This document shows positions 1 through 8,187 of a stretch of DNA of 22,163 nucleotides, piece by piece. Position numbers and translations under genes: made by a program. Below the pieces are notes generated by a model. It saw only the letters and a program-made list of their open reading frames with translations, was not told the DNA's origin and searched no databases. Within the stretch, counting starts at the first letter, position 1, and each line of letters opens with the position of its first letter. This DNA is from Bacteroidales bacterium. Lineage in GTDB: Bacteria; Bacteroidota; Bacteroidia; Bacteroidales; ML635J-15. The stretch spans positions 1 to 22,163 of the forward strand of contig JAQVPT010000019.1 in NCBI GenBank assembly GCA_028701945.1. Reading direction: 5' to 3'.

Positions 1-450
1 AGTAGCTCTATATATGCATCTTACAGATATTATCCGCATAATACCATTATTCTATCTGATCCTCAAACAATACTAGTTTTTCTAGTAATTATTGTTGCTG
101 TTGTTTCTATTTTGTTTCTTAAAATACTGATATATAATTATTTTGCTTGGCTATTTGATATGCAGGAGCAAATGAAGGTATATTTGAATGGTTTTTTCCA
201 TTCAATGAGTTTGTTAGGACTTATCGTTTTCCCTATTTTTATACTTATCCCATTTGTTGGAGGAATTTTGCTTAATGTATTGATATATCTAATTATACTA
301 CTAGCAGGTTTATGGTTTAGTTATAATACAATTGGATTCTTTAGACAATCTTTTAAAATTAAATTTTTTAATCATTACTCTATTTTGTACTTTTGCATTT
401 TTGAAATATTACCTATAATAGTATTAATTAGATTATTGGGTAATCTTTAA
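1..450 (+). CDS. DUF4271 domain-containing membrane protein (5' end outside window)
   Basis: The frame is open from the first base, so the true start lies upstream; the TTG at 112 lies inside the open frame and need not be the start. The visible 149 residues are very hydrophobic, with about four membrane segments (residues roughly 24-44, 67-82, 88-110 and 125-146 of the visible part), and the chain stops at TAA 448-450. DUF4271 proteins are inner-membrane proteins of unknown function found in Bacteroidota, where the gene usually sits directly before hemD. That placement, more than any motif, supports the call: hemD starts 31 bases downstream on the same strand. No catalytic residues can be named. 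It could be another small polytopic protein, but size, hydrophobicity and neighbours fit DUF4271 well. Confidence 0.7.
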   Translation, partial: SSSIYASYRYYPHNTIILSDPQTILVFLVIIVAVVSILFLKILIYNYFAWLFDMQEQMKVYLNGFFHSMSLLGLIVFPIFILIPFVGGILLNVLIYLIILLAGLWFSYNTIGFFRQSFKIKFFNHYSILYFCIFEILPIIVLIRLLGNL

Positions 451-481
451 ATAAATTCGTTAACTTAAAAAAAATTTGAGA

Positions 482-1222
482 ATGAAGATTAAAAGCATTC
501 TTGTTTCACAACCTAAACCAGAGACCGAAAAATCTCCTTATTTTGACTTGGCAAAAAAATATAATCTAAAAATTGATTTTCGACCTTTTATTCAAGTTGA
601 AGGCGTTTCAACAAAGGAATTTAGGTGTTCTAAAGTTGATGTAGCTCAACATTCTGCTGTTATTTTTAATAGTAGAACTGCGGTAGATCATTTTTTTAGA
701 GTATGCGAAGAAATGAAAGTAACGGTTAATGATGCTTGGAAATATTTCTGCATATCAGAATCTATTGCATTTTATTTGCAAAAATATGTAGTGTATCGTA
801 AAAGAAAGATTTTTTATGGGAATGGTACTTTTGATGACTTGTTAGAACTAATTAAAAAAAATCCGGATGAAAAATTTGTTGTCCCTTTAAGTGATATTCA
901 TAAGCAGGAAATACCCAGTAAACTTACAAAGGCTAATATCGAATTTACTAAAGCTATTCTCTACCGGACAGTTAGTGCCGATTTGTCGGATCTTAAAGAT
1001 GTAAACTATGATATTTTGGTGTTTTTTAGCCCCGCAGGAGTAGCTTCTCTTCTGCAAAATTTCCCAGAATTCCATCAAAACGGAACAAAAATTGCAACTT
1101 TTGGACCCGCTACTGCAAAAGCTGTTGAGACACACAGCTTACGTCTGGATATAAAAGCCCCTGCTGTTAAAGCTCCTTCGATGACTGCTGCTCTTGAACA
1201 ATATATAAAGGCTCAAAAATAA
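482..1222 (+). CDS. hemD: Uroporphyrinogen-III synthase
   Basis: This cytoplasmic enzyme closes hydroxymethylbilane into uroporphyrinogen III in heme and siroheme synthesis. The 246-residue length is typical. Family landmarks are two alternating Rossmann-like halves: the first has FNSRTAVDHFF near residues 60-70, and the second has the matching VFFSPAGVASLL near 180 followed by the near-terminal IATFGPATAKAVE, a conserved HemD pattern. Sequence conservation in this family is low, so the call rests on these motifs plus the DUF4271-hemD-rnpA order usual in Bacteroidota. The frame is also open from a TTG at 476, but the ATG at 482 is the natural start. It ends 15 bases before rnpA, which suggests one transcript. 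Confidence 0.9.
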   Translation: MKIKSILVSQPKPETEKSPYFDLAKKYNLKIDFRPFIQVEGVSTKEFRCSKVDVAQHSAVIFNSRTAVDHFFRVCEEMKVTVNDAWKYFCISESIAFYLQKYVVYRKRKIFYGNGTFDDLLELIKKNPDEKFVVPLSDIHKQEIPSKLTKANIEFTKAILYRTVSADLSDLKDVNYDILVFFSPAGVASLLQNFPEFHQNGTKIATFGPATAKAVETHSLRLDIKAPAVKAPSMTAALEQYIKAQK

Positions 1223-1237
1223 TTGGGGTTTTACCTT

Positions 1238-1636
1238 ATGTTGCAAAACAAAAATAATAACTTGAGCAGAAAGTATTTTTTAAAACACAAATCCGAAATT
1301 CAAAAACTTTTTGAGAAAGGCATGCGCTTTTCTAATGAGCCGCTTAGGATTGTTTATTCATTTAAAGAAAATACTGGTCATAGCGGAATTAAGTTGTTTA
1401 TTTCTATTCCTAAAAAGCAAGTTAATAAAGCTTGTGATCGTAATTTAATAAAGAGAAGAATCAAAGAAGCGATAAGGTTAAACTTGTCAGAACTGAAACA
1501 AATATGTATTGATAAAAAAATTGAAACTTACATCGGATTTGTTTATTATTCAAATAAGATAGAGGATTACAATATAATTGAGAATAAAATAGTTTTATCT
1601 TTACAAAATATTTATTCAAATTCATTGAATTTATGA
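1238..1636 (+). CDS. rnpA: Ribonuclease P protein component
   Basis: This small basic protein binds the catalytic RNA of RNase P and helps cleave 5' leaders from pre-tRNAs. The product is 132 residues and lysine-rich. It has the family signature at residues 67-80, DRNLIKRRIKEAIR (the RNR motif that contacts the RNA), preceded by IKLFISIPKKQVNKA, the beta strand that precedes it in RnpA. The frame extends upstream to a TTG at 1223, immediately after the hemD stop, but the ATG at 1238 gives the usual N-terminus. Its stop overlaps the start of the next gene by four bases (ATGA, 1633-1636), a sign of translational coupling. The gene is not next to rpmH here; in Bacteroidota that is usual. Confidence 0.95.
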   Translation: MLQNKNNNLSRKYFLKHKSEIQKLFEKGMRFSNEPLRIVYSFKENTGHSGIKLFISIPKKQVNKACDRNLIKRRIKEAIRLNLSELKQICIDKKIETYIGFVYYSNKIEDYNIIENKIVLSLQNIYSNSLNL

Positions 1637-3327
1637 AAAAAACTAATAAATTAATAAACATAAGTAGTCGTTATACTGCAACGTTTCTAGTACTTTTTAT
1701 GTTTTTGTTGATGTCTTTCACTTTAAGTAGAGACGCAAAAACTAATGATGATAGTTTTGAAACTGTCAAAAATTTAGATATTTTTTATTCTGTTTATAAA
1801 GAGTTAAACCTTTATTACGTTGACCCGATTATACCCGGCGATATAATTAAAACAGGAATTGATGCAATGCTAAAGAGTTTGGATCCATACACTGTTTATA
1901 TCCCTGAATCAAAAATTGAAGATATTAAATTCATGACAACAGGTCAATACGGTGGGATTGGTGCGGTAATTCGCAAGCGTGGAGAATATACAATTATTTA
2001 TCAACCCTATGAAGATAGTCCAGCAGCAGTCGCAGGCATTGAAGCCGGTGATATTATATTAGATATTGATGGGAGATCTGTCAAAAACATGTCTTCTGAA
2101 GAAGTCTCAGAACTTTTAAGAGGAGAACCAGATACTAAAGTAATGCTAAATGTTGAACGATTAGGAAAAGATAAGCCTGTTGAGATTGAAGTCGTCAGAA
2201 AGGAAATTAAAAGAAACTCTGTACCATATTACGGAATTATTGGCGATAACACAGGTTATATTGCACTTAGTAGTTTTACAAATACAGCTTCCTCTGAAGT
2301 TAAAGACGCTTTTGTTAAATTAAAAAAAGAAAACGATATCAAATCATTAGTCCTCGATTTAAGAGGTAATCCTGGCGGACTTTTGATTGAAGCTGTTAAA
2401 ATATGTAATCTTTTCGTTAAAAAAGGCGAACTAATTGTTAGCACAAGAGGTAAGGTAGCTCAATGGGATAAAGAGTATAAAGCTAGTTCAGAACCATTAG
2501 ATACAGAAATAAAACTTGTGGTAATCGTAAATAGGTCTTCTGCATCAGCCTCTGAAATTGTTGCAGGATGCATTCAAGACCTTGACAGGGGCGTTGTAGT
2601 TGGTCAGCGAACTTTTGGTAAAGGATTGGTGCAAACTACACGAGACCTAAGTTACAACGGCATATTAAAAGTTACAACTGCAAAATATTATATTCCAAGC
2701 GGAAGATGTATCCAAGCTTTAGATTACGCTCATCGCAACGATGATGGTAGCGTAGGAGCAATCCCAGACTCAATTATGTCAGAGTTTTCGACAAAAAATG
2801 GACGAAAAGTATTTGACGGTGGAGGCGTAAAACCTGATGTCGAAATTGAGATCGAAAAACTTAGTATGATAACATCAAGCCTAATTGTGAAAGATATAAT
2901 TTTTGATTTTGCAAATTATTATAAATTCAAAAATGCAGATATTGCACCTACTGAGAGTTATGTTTTTACAGATAGCGATTTTGAGAAGTTTATGGAATTT
3001 ATTAAAGATAAGGATTTTGATTACCAAACTAAAACCGAAGAAACCCTTAAACAACTAATAGAATCATCTAAAGAAGAAAAATATTATGCTGTAGCCGAAG
3101 CAGAATTTGAAACTCTTACAAATAAATTCGCACATGATAAGGATAAAGACCTTAGGCTGTTTAAAGAAGAAATAAAAGAAGTGTTAAGTCAAGAAATTAT
3201 TGTAAAATATTATTACGAAAAAGGGGGTATAATTTATGGGGTTAAAAATGACCCCGAAATTAAAAATGCGATAAGTATTTTAAACGATCAGCAAAAGTAT
3301 AATGGCATTTTAAAGCCACAAAATTAG
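1633..3327 (+). CDS. S41 family C-terminal processing peptidase (CtpA/Prc type)
   Basis: A 564-residue serine protease with an N-terminal membrane or signal segment at about residues 15-32, so it acts in the periplasm, either soluble or anchored. A PDZ domain follows at about 105-190 (GGIGAVI, then SPAAVAGIEAGDIILDIDG), which recognises substrate C-termini. The S41 core follows. The catalytic Ser-Lys dyad is visible as Ser305 in SSASASEI and Lys330 in GQRTFGKGLVQ, 25 residues apart as in E. coli Prc. A C-terminal extension of about 150 residues is rich in charged residues and typical of the longer Bacteroidota members. The start overlaps the rnpA stop (ATGA) and trpS begins 8 bases after its stop, so all three probably share a transcript. 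The substrate cannot be predicted. Confidence 0.93.
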   Translation: MKKTNKLINISSRYTATFLVLFMFLLMSFTLSRDAKTNDDSFETVKNLDIFYSVYKELNLYYVDPIIPGDIIKTGIDAMLKSLDPYTVYIPESKIEDIKFMTTGQYGGIGAVIRKRGEYTIIYQPYEDSPAAVAGIEAGDIILDIDGRSVKNMSSEEVSELLRGEPDTKVMLNVERLGKDKPVEIEVVRKEIKRNSVPYYGIIGDNTGYIALSSFTNTASSEVKDAFVKLKKENDIKSLVLDLRGNPGGLLIEAVKICNLFVKKGELIVSTRGKVAQWDKEYKASSEPLDTEIKLVVIVNRSSASASEIVAGCIQDLDRGVVVGQRTFGKGLVQTTRDLSYNGILKVTTAKYYIPSGRCIQALDYAHRNDDGSVGAIPDSIMSEFSTKNGRKVFDGGGVKPDVEIEIEKLSMITSSLIVKDIIFDFANYYKFKNADIAPTESYVFTDSDFEKFMEFIKDKDFDYQTKTEETLKQLIESSKEEKYYAVAEAEFETLTNKFAHDKDKDLRLFKEEIKEVLSQEIIVKYYYEKGGIIYGVKNDPEIKNAISILNDQQKYNGILKPQN

Positions 3328-3335
3328 ATAGTAGT

Positions 3336-4331
3336 ATGAGCGAAATTGTATTAAGCGGAATAAGATCAACAGGGAATTTACATCTCGGTAATTATCTAGG
3401 TGCAGTGCAAAACTTTGTTAAAATGCAACATACTGGAAATTGTTATTTTTTTATTGCAGATTATCATTCTTTAACGACTCATCCTACTCCTGGCGACCTT
3501 CATAAAAGTGTTAAACAGGTTCTTGTCGAGTACCTTGCTGCTGGCATTGATCCAGAGTTATCAACTTTATATATTCAAAGCGATGTTCCAGAAATTGCAG
3601 AACTGTATATGTTGTTAAATATGAATGCATATCTCGGTGAGCTTGAGCGTACAACATCATTTAAAGACAAAGCCAGACAGCAACCCGAGAATGTTAATGC
3701 AGGTCTTTTAACATATCCTGTTTTAATGGCTGCCGATATTTTAATTCATCATGCCGATAAAGTTCCAGTAGGAAAAGATCAGGAGCAAAACCTCGAAATG
3801 GCTCGTAAGTTTGCTCGTCGATTTAATAATATGTATAGTGTCGATTATTTTAAGGAACCAGTTGCTTATAATTTTGGTAAAGAACTTATTAAAATTCCTG
3901 GGCTCGACGGGACAGGTAAGATGGGAAAGTCAGAAGGAAACGGGATTTATCTTGCTGACGACGAAAAAACTATCCTCAAAAAAATTATGCGTGCCGTAAC
4001 TGATAGCGGACCTACAATTGCAAATTCGGAAATGACCGAATCGGTAAAAAATCTTTTTACGATATTAAAAATTGTGTCAAGTGCTGATACTGTGGAATAT
4101 TTTACAGAAAAATACAAAACTTGCGAAATTAGATATGGCGATCTTAAAAAACAACTTGCCGAAGATGTTATAAAAATTATCGCACCAATTACCGAGCGGA
4201 TTACAGACATTTACTCCAATGATAAGTATTTGAGCAAGGTTGCCCAAATGGGTGCTGAAAAGGCTCGTCTAAGTGCAGCAAAAACCTTAAAAGAAGTAAG
4301 GGAGATAATGGGTATCAGAAAATTTTATTAA
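3336..4331 (+). CDS. trpS: Tryptophan--tRNA ligase
   Basis: A class I aminoacyl-tRNA synthetase that charges tRNA-Trp in the cytoplasm. The 331 residues match the family length. The HIGH-type motif is HLGN at residues 16-19, inside SGIRSTGNLHLGNYLG. The second signature, normally KMSKS, appears as KMGKS at 195-199 in GTGKMGKSEGN; this variant is familiar in bacterial TrpS, so I do not read it as loss of function. The ADYHSL and AADILIHHADKVPVGKDQ segments are also characteristic. The ATG at 3336 is 8 bases after the protease stop, and a strong hairpin terminator follows at 4352-4385, so this is the last gene of the + strand run. Confidence 0.97.
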   Translation: MSEIVLSGIRSTGNLHLGNYLGAVQNFVKMQHTGNCYFFIADYHSLTTHPTPGDLHKSVKQVLVEYLAAGIDPELSTLYIQSDVPEIAELYMLLNMNAYLGELERTTSFKDKARQQPENVNAGLLTYPVLMAADILIHHADKVPVGKDQEQNLEMARKFARRFNNMYSVDYFKEPVAYNFGKELIKIPGLDGTGKMGKSEGNGIYLADDEKTILKKIMRAVTDSGPTIANSEMTESVKNLFTILKIVSSADTVEYFTEKYKTCEIRYGDLKKQLAEDVIKIIAPITERITDIYSNDKYLSKVAQMGAEKARLSAAKTLKEVREIMGIRKFY

Positions 4332-4351
4332 AAATTAACTTGATAAAAAAG

Positions 4352-4385
4352 AAAAGCCGTTGACTATTTAGCTAACGGTTTTTTT
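4352..4385 (+). terminator. Intrinsic terminator after trpS
   Basis: AAAAGCCGTT at 4352-4361 pairs with AACGGTTTTT at 4374-4383 (10 base pairs, one of them G-U) around a 12-base loop, and the T run continues to 4385. It lies 20 bases after the trpS stop. The A run on the 5' side means the structure could also stop transcription coming from the tRNA on the other strand, so it separates the two convergent blocks. Confidence 0.85.
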
Positions 4386-4386
4386 G

Positions 4387-4457
4387 TTGACTTGCAAGGA
4401 GTCGAACCAAGACTTTAAAGCTCAGAGCTTTATGTGTTGCCCTTACACCACAAGTCA
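4387..4457 (-). tRNA. tRNA-Gln (anticodon CUG), with an abnormal T stem
   Basis: On the - strand the sequence folds as a cloverleaf: a 7-bp acceptor stem TGACTTG/CAAGTCA, a 4-bp D stem GTGT/ACAC with GGG in the loop, a 5-bp anticodon stem TAAAG/CTTTA with loop CTCTGAG (anticodon CUG, reading CAG), a 4-base variable region and a T loop TTCGACT. The U1-A72 pair fits glutamine tRNAs. The T stem is CTTGG/CCTTG, in which the second and third pairs are U-U mismatches; every other stem is fully paired. CCA is not encoded. The gene may be a functional variant or a decaying second Gln isoacceptor, since tRNA-Gln(UUG) can read CAG by wobble. Identity is well supported; function is less certain. Confidence 0.82.
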
Positions 4458-4804
4458 ATATTAAATGAACCATTCTTATTCTAATTCCATGACAAAAATA
4501 CAAAATAGAGAAACCAAATGTAAACAAATTTTATAGCTTTATTCAAGTTGGAAAGGTTCATTTCTATAATTGATATTATCAAAATTTTGACTGCCATACG
4601 AAGACCATGAAAATATTTGAATGCTCTAAAAACTAAACTTAACCCGAAAGGTAGTGAGTTGTCCTAAAAACTGGGACAGCTGAAAACGCAATCTGCTGAT
4701 GGTAAAAGTTCCAAAATAAAAGAACAGTAAATCGTAAATAAAACTATATCCTATGTCGTTTTAAGAATAGATATAACGCAGATAGCTTAGCATTCTTACA
4801 AACA
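4458..4804. other. Intergenic region between tRNA-Gln and the methyltransferase gene
   Basis: No gene is supported in these 347 bases. The only structure I see is an 8-bp hairpin at 4657-4681 (AGTTGTCC and GGACAGCT around a 9-base loop, one G-U pair). It has no following T run on the + strand, so it is not a normal terminator. It could be a leftover insertion-sequence end, but no matching second end or transposase fragment is visible. Confidence 0.4.
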
Positions 4805-6706
4805 TTATTTAACGTAATTTTTTATAATCATTTTTTCATCCTTATTAATTAAAAACATCTCAAATATTATATTGTCAATTATTTCAATGTTTTTTTCCTC
4901 TCCGACGATAGCTTTATCTACGTAGTTTGTAATTTTGGTTTGAGTTGATTTATCGATAATTGGGAAAGGCAATTGCTCCAAATTGCTTTTTAATATTTTA
5001 TGAGTAGAAAACATAATTTTATGGAGGTATTGAAATACTGTTGAATTTAAAAATGCTAAAACTACTTTGATGTTGTAATCTGGAATAGTTGGAATTAGAA
5101 TATTGGCACTGTTAAGGCTTAATGATTGTTGCGAGTCGTAAGCAAAAACTAATTTATTACTTATAAATTTATAAATCAGTTTTTCGTTTACACTGTATAA
5201 TTCCTCTTTAGCAATTTGCTGAAATATACCCCGCTCATATTTAATGAAGTTTGTTGGGCTTTTTAAACAATAATATTTAACATCACTGCCTCGGTAAACT
5301 GGCTCTAATCCTTTTTCACGAATGCTTTGTAAGTGTTTTTTATTGTTTCCAGTTACAATACCCAAAACCCATTTGGCGTTGTTTTTTAGAGTGTGATGTG
5401 GTAAAGAATATATTTTGTCAATTAAAACTTTGCTCTCGGTATCTATCTTGATGTTAAAAACATTGTACTTTGTTTTAGAAAATCTATCTTGTTTTATTGT
5501 GTATGTTTTATTTGACGAGTGTATTTTGACATCATTTTTTGTAAGGGTTTTTGTGATTTTTGCATGAATTGAAATCACGGGAGTATAAACTCCTGTAAAA
5601 GCTCTACCATACTCTTTAATTGATATGATTTTTGTTTTTGAACAAAGAATACTTCTAATATTTTGATGTGTTTTTATGTTAAGTATAGATTCTGGTAAAA
5701 GAAAATTTAATTCTCCCTCATCTTTTAATAATTCAAGAGTTTTTAAAATAAACATCGAATAAATCTCTTTAGATTTCAGTACTTTTTCATAATTTGATGA
5801 TGATGAATTGTTTTTGCTTGCTCCCCACGGCGGATTACTTGCTATTGCATCAATTTTTCCTATTAAAAAATTTGTTTCACATAAATTATGTCCAGTTGCA
5901 AGTTCATTAAGTGCTTCGAGATGATATATTTTAGGAACTTCATTGTAATCCTTAAATTGATTTAAAATATTAATCTTAGTTAGAAACACTGCATTTCTGT
6001 CTAAATCAGAACCATAAATGTTTTGTGGGTTTAATTTTTTAATTTTTATCGCACTTAAAATAAATGCTCCTGTACCACAACATGGGTCTAAAAATGAATT
6101 TATATTATTACTTAAATCGCTTATTAGCGAGTCGATAATTTTTGTTGGTGTGTAGTAACTTCCTTTTTGTGATTTATCCCCTTCAGATAATAATGACTGG
6201 TACAATAAACCCAGAATATCCTGGACTTCTGAGTTTTTTAATATTCTTATCTGATTTAATATTTGGTCTAAAAATATTTTATTGGGTTTAAATAATTTGT
6301 TCTCATTAAATTCATCAAAAACGCAATTAATTGCATCTCTTCTAAACACAAATTCATCATTTAAGAACTCATTTTTATCCAAAAATCCAAGTGCTAAGTT
6401 AAAAAGCGCTTCTGAAATATTGTTAAAATATTTTTTAGATAAATTAACAATATCGGACACATAATTCAGTACACTTATATCATTTAAATATTCAGATGGG
6501 ATAAAAGATTTTGTAGATTTTGATTTATTGGCACGTTTATTTAACCGATTAACACTTCCGTTTTCAATTAAAGACTTGACAGATGTAACATTTTCTTCGG
6601 TTAGTTTGGAATCTAATAAACCTGATTTTATCCAGTTACGTACCGTAGCTTCAGAAACATTAAGAATATTTGCTGCAATTTTAATATTTATGCTTTTCCC
6701 TTTCAT
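4805..6706 (-). CDS. N6-adenine DNA methyltransferase with N-terminal helix-turn-helix and TaqI-like specificity region
   Basis: A 633-residue class I methyltransferase that should transfer a methyl group from S-adenosylmethionine to adenine N6 in DNA. Residues 8-30 (KIAANILNVSEATVRNWIKS) form a MerR-like helix-turn-helix. A helical part follows, then GSYYTPTKIIDSL near 180. The SAM-binding motif I is DPCCGTGAF from Asp207, and the catalytic NPPW is at 291-294. The C-terminal part, about 440-600, resembles the target-recognition region of TaqI-type enzymes (VTGNNKKHL, PVYRGSDVKYY, LNSTVFQYLHK, LEQLPFPI). No PD-(D/E)XK nuclease motif is visible and neither neighbour is a restriction enzyme, so it looks like an orphan methylase. 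A GGAAG sequence lies 4 bases before the ATG, a good Shine-Dalgarno match, and a -7 box lies at 6732-6739. A run of four TCA codons follows NPPWGA. Confidence 0.87.
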   Translation of the reverse strand: MKGKSINIKIAANILNVSEATVRNWIKSGLLDSKLTEENVTSVKSLIENGSVNRLNKRANKSKSTKSFIPSEYLNDISVLNYVSDIVNLSKKYFNNISEALFNLALGFLDKNEFLNDEFVFRRDAINCVFDEFNENKLFKPNKIFLDQILNQIRILKNSEVQDILGLLYQSLLSEGDKSQKGSYYTPTKIIDSLISDLSNNINSFLDPCCGTGAFILSAIKIKKLNPQNIYGSDLDRNAVFLTKINILNQFKDYNEVPKIYHLEALNELATGHNLCETNFLIGKIDAIASNPPWGASKNNSSSSNYEKVLKSKEIYSMFILKTLELLKDEGELNFLLPESILNIKTHQNIRSILCSKTKIISIKEYGRAFTGVYTPVISIHAKITKTLTKNDVKIHSSNKTYTIKQDRFSKTKYNVFNIKIDTESKVLIDKIYSLPHHTLKNNAKWVLGIVTGNNKKHLQSIREKGLEPVYRGSDVKYYCLKSPTNFIKYERGIFQQIAKEELYSVNEKLIYKFISNKLVFAYDSQQSLSLNSANILIPTIPDYNIKVVLAFLNSTVFQYLHKIMFSTHKILKSNLEQLPFPIIDKSTQTKITNYVDKAIVGEEKNIEIIDNIIFEMFLINKDEKMIIKNYVK

Positions 6707-6731
6707 TATTCTTCCAAATATTCTTTTACAA

Positions 6732-6739
6732 CAAATTTA
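6732..6739 (-). promoter_or_regulatory. Putative -7 promoter box for the methyltransferase gene
   Basis: TAAATTTG on the - strand matches the Bacteroidota -7 consensus TAnnTTTG and lies 25 bases before the methyltransferase ATG, in the gap after mqnC. No convincing -33 TTTG is seen, so the call is based on one box and its position. Confidence 0.4.
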
Positions 6740-6778
6740 TTAAAGAAATCCTAAAATGAATGTTTTTGTTTTAATTCT

Positions 6779-7866
6779 TTAAATATAAATGTATTCTTGG
6801 TTTCTTCTCCGTGCAATAAAACCAGCATCTTCAATTGTTTTTATCATTTCCTTTTCAGATAATTGATTGTTTTTTCCAGCTTGCGACACAACATTTTCTT
6901 CTATCATAATACTGCTCATATCATTTGCTCCTGCATTAAGGCATATTTTAGCAAGCTCGCTACCCATTGTAAGCCAACTGGTTTGAATGTTCGTAATATT
7001 TGGGAGCATAATTCTGCTCATTGCAAGCATTTTAAGAAATTCGCAACTGTCAACTGGTTTAATTGCATTATATTTTTTAAGAAGTCGTGTGCTTTCTCCA
7101 GCAAGAGGCCAAAGAGTAAAAGAGATAAAACCTTTAGTATCATGGGGTTTTTTTGCTTGAACTTCACGAATTTTAATAAAATGTTCCATTCGTTCCCTGA
7201 TAGTTTCTAAGTGCCCAAACATCATAGTTGCCGATGTGGTTACGTCTAATTGATGAGCAATTTTCATAACATTAAGCCATTCATCTGTTGAGCACTTTAC
7301 GGGACTTACAATTTTTCTAACTCGGTCGGACAAAATTTCGGCACCCGCACCTGGCAAACTATCTAAACCTGCATCAATAAGGTTTTCTAAGTTTCTTGAA
7401 TGCTTAAACCTGCATTTTTTGCAATAAAAACAATTTCGGGAGGTCCTAAAGCATGAAGTTTCAGGTCTGGATAGTTTTGTTTTAGACTTTTGAAAAGTGT
7501 GATGTAAAAATTAATATCAAAATCTGGATGAATTCCACCTTGTAATAATATTTGTTTGCCACCAAGACGATAAAGCTCATCTATCTTTAGCTTATATTCG
7601 TCCATAGTGAGAATATATGCTTCTTTGCTTTTTGGAGTACGGCAGAAGTTGCAAAACAAGCAATTTGATATGCATATATTTGCTAAATTAATATTGCGGT
7701 CTATTATGTATGATACAATATTATTAGGATGTAATTTTTTGCGAATTTGATCTGCTATAAAAATCAATTCAGCTAATGAAGCGTTTAAATACAAATACTC
7801 ACCCTGCTCTAAACTAAGTTCATTGAGATTTAGTGCTTTGTCAATTATTTTGTTTTTATTTTCCAT
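6779..7866 (-). pseudogene. mqnC: Cyclic dehypoxanthine futalosine synthase, split by a single-base frameshift
   Basis: MqnC is a radical-SAM enzyme that cyclises dehypoxanthine futalosine in the futalosine route to menaquinone. The N-terminal part (7387-7866, 159 residues) holds the iron-sulfur motif CISNCLFC with Cys65, Cys69 and Cys72, and further family signatures LLQGGIHPDFD and HALGPPEI. The C-terminal part (from about 7388 down to 6779) holds DSLPGAGAEILSD, TSATMMFGHLETIRERMEH and the usual tail. The N-terminal frame hits TAG at 7387-7389. Adding one T in the ACTTAG run (plus-strand A at 7389-7390) gives ETLENLIDAGLDSLPG, the expected family sequence, and a 362-residue protein of normal length. 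All other positions look intact, so this may be a sequencing error rather than a true pseudogene. No other mqn gene is in the window. Confidence 0.88.
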
Positions 7867-7932
7867 TTGCTTTTAGCGTTTAAAGTTTGGAATTTGCAGA
7901 TAATCAACCATATATTTATCTTTAAGAAAGTC

Positions 7933-7940
7933 CAAAGATA
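7933..7940 (-). promoter_or_regulatory. Putative -7 promoter box for mqnC
   Basis: TATCTTTG on the - strand matches TAnnTTTG and lies 66 bases upstream of the mqnC ATG. No clear -33 element is seen. The rest of 7867-8109 holds no supported gene. Confidence 0.3.
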
Positions 7941-8109
7941 AGGGATATTTATTAATTTACTAACGAGAATGTGATTGTTAAAATAAAATCAAATAATCAG
8001 TTTGGAAGGTTTTATATTTAATTGGCGGATAAAAAAAGTTAGGTTTTGCTCAAACCAAAATTATAACTTTCTTAATCAAATTCATTTAATATTCGATAAT
8101 TATTTTAGT

Positions 8110-8146
8110 AAAAATAAAGAAAACGTGAAGTAAACTTCACGTTTTC
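8110..8146 (-). terminator. Intrinsic terminator after the lipocalin-like lipoprotein gene
   Basis: A perfect 12-bp inverted repeat, GAAAACGTGAAG at 8119-8130 and CTTCACGTTTTC at 8135-8146, flanks a 4-base loop. On the - strand it is followed by TTTATTTT. It lies 41 bases beyond the stop of the gene at 8188, separating that gene from mqnC. Confidence 0.85.
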
Positions 8147-8187
8147 TAAAAGTTAAAACAAAACCCTTAAGTTTTTATAATTATCTG

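Noticed and set aside
195..199. KMGKS instead of KMSKS in TrpS (residue numbers) as a possible loss of function
   Set aside because: The G variant is familiar in bacterial TrpS, and the rest of the enzyme is intact.
1461..1661. A 66-codon - strand frame across the rnpA/S41 junction
   Set aside because: It is antisense to two clear coding genes and shows no independent support.
5795..5808. Four consecutive TCA codons in the methyltransferase as a phase-variation tract
   Set aside because: The repeat unit is three bases, so changes in number keep the frame and would not switch the gene on and off.
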